Below are positions 63,528 through 64,000 of a stretch of DNA of 64,000 nt, piece by piece. The stretch comes from Meloidogyne chitwoodi (taxonomy: Eukaryota > Nematoda > Chromadorea > Rhabditida > Meloidogynidae), in contig JACZZP010000009.1 of NCBI GenBank assembly GCA_015183035.1, forward strand, positions 1,488,001 to 1,552,000, given 5' to 3'. The notes below the pieces were generated by a model. The model made no database searches. It was not told where the DNA came from and saw nothing but the letters and a program-made list of their open reading frames with translations. How positions within the stretch are numbered: position 1 is the stretch's first letter; each line of letters begins with the position of its first letter. A program made the position numbers and the translations under genes.

Positions 63528-63848
63528 TTATTTATTTTCTTCTTCTTTTAATTCTTTTTGATCTTCTTTTTTATCTTCCTTGTTTTCTCCTTTATTATTT
63601 GCTTTAGAAGAGAACATTTTAACAGAGAGATAAATAATACCACCAATAAGGCCAATATTCAATAATACCAAAATAACATAAATTGGCCAAAAAGATGTAA
63701 CACAACTCTAAAAAAATTAAAATTTTGAGTTAAATATATAAAAAAGAACCTCTTCATTAGCTTCAACAAATCCCAAAACAATAATTATTAAAAGCAACGA
63801 ACGAAACAAAGTTCCAACAAAAAGCGAAACAGAACAAGAATTTTGCAT
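63528..63848 (-). CDS. Small secretory-pathway membrane protein, unknown family
   Basis: Two exons. Exon 1 is MQNSCSVSLFVGTLFRSLLL then IIIVLGFVEANEE, a signal peptide with likely cleavage near VEA. After a short intron, exon 2 reads SCVTSFWPIYVILVLLNIGL then IGGIIYLSVKMFSSKAN, one membrane segment. The tail NKGENKEDKKEDQKELKEEE is highly charged. Mature topology would be a very short lumenal end, one helix and a cytoplasmic charged tail. Family not recognised. The gene is complete, with acceptable splice signals. Confidence 0.6.
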
Positions 63849-64000
63849 TGATTTTTTTATATAATTAAACAAATAAAATATTTATTTTTTTATATGCTTT
63901 TATATTAAATTAGTATTCGTCCCCGTTCCGCACCGGTATTTAAAAAATCACAAAAGGGTCACTCCTCAGATTGGTTTTCCCGACAATTTAGCTTTGGCAT
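63849..64000. other. Right-edge sequence, unassigned
   Basis: The last 90 bases are less AT-rich (GTCCCCGTTCCGCACCGGTA and onward) and resemble neither coding nor known repeats of this window. Possibly the edge of another transposon. Confidence 0.3.

Overview
The window is strongly AT-rich eukaryotic DNA with many short introns (often 40-60 bp) and closely spaced genes on both strands. Three secreted-type collagens with an N-terminal membrane anchor, a supplementary-type nuclear receptor, a DRH-type RNAi helicase and splice-acceptor-like sequences just before several start codons point to a nematode. Composition and gene style fit a tylenchid such as a root-knot nematode (Meloidogyne); that genus is an inference. 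Gene coordinates give the span from start codon to stop codon, introns included.

Layout. 0-10 kb: a cut-off cyclin-dependent-kinase-like first exon, a CYP4-type cytochrome P450, a TRAIP-like RING ubiquitin ligase divergent from the RAD1/MRT-2 checkpoint clamp subunit, and UDP-glucose 6-dehydrogenase. 10.5-22 kb: a complete talin gene in many small exons, with a structured-RNA candidate in one intron. 22-38 kb: gene-poor and repeat-rich. It holds a Cys-rich membrane protein, one collagen, transposon derivatives, tRNA-derived repeats, two orphan Cys-rich exons, and a broken casein-kinase-1/TTBK-like gene whose 5' part abuts an 83-bp minisatellite. 38-50.6 kb: an acireductone-dioxygenase-fold protein without its metal ligands, a secreted lipase, a DDX5/17-type helicase, CFP-1 (CXXC1) and a ZCCHC4-type rRNA methyltransferase. 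50.7-64 kb: a second collagen, a nuclear receptor, the DRH helicase, a third collagen, a PMP3 peptide and a small membrane protein.

Mobile DNA is the most striking theme. At least seven inverted-repeat elements start with GG and lie between perfect 8-bp target duplications. Two of them (in introns of the DDX and DRH genes) encode the N-terminal part of a Merlin (IS1016-like) transposase, so the remaining GG-ended elements are plausible Merlin-mobilised MITEs. Unrelated termini share the same internal cores. Two further elements have hAT-like TAGAG ends, and one candidate Helitron sits in cfp-1.

Functional groups: genome maintenance (TRAIP, RAD1), extracellular matrix and adhesion (UGDH, talin, three collagens), chromatin and RNA (CFP-1, ZCCHC4, DDX, DRH). 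No classical bacterial-style operon or CRISPR is present. All assignments come from reading translated motifs by eye; no database search was run.
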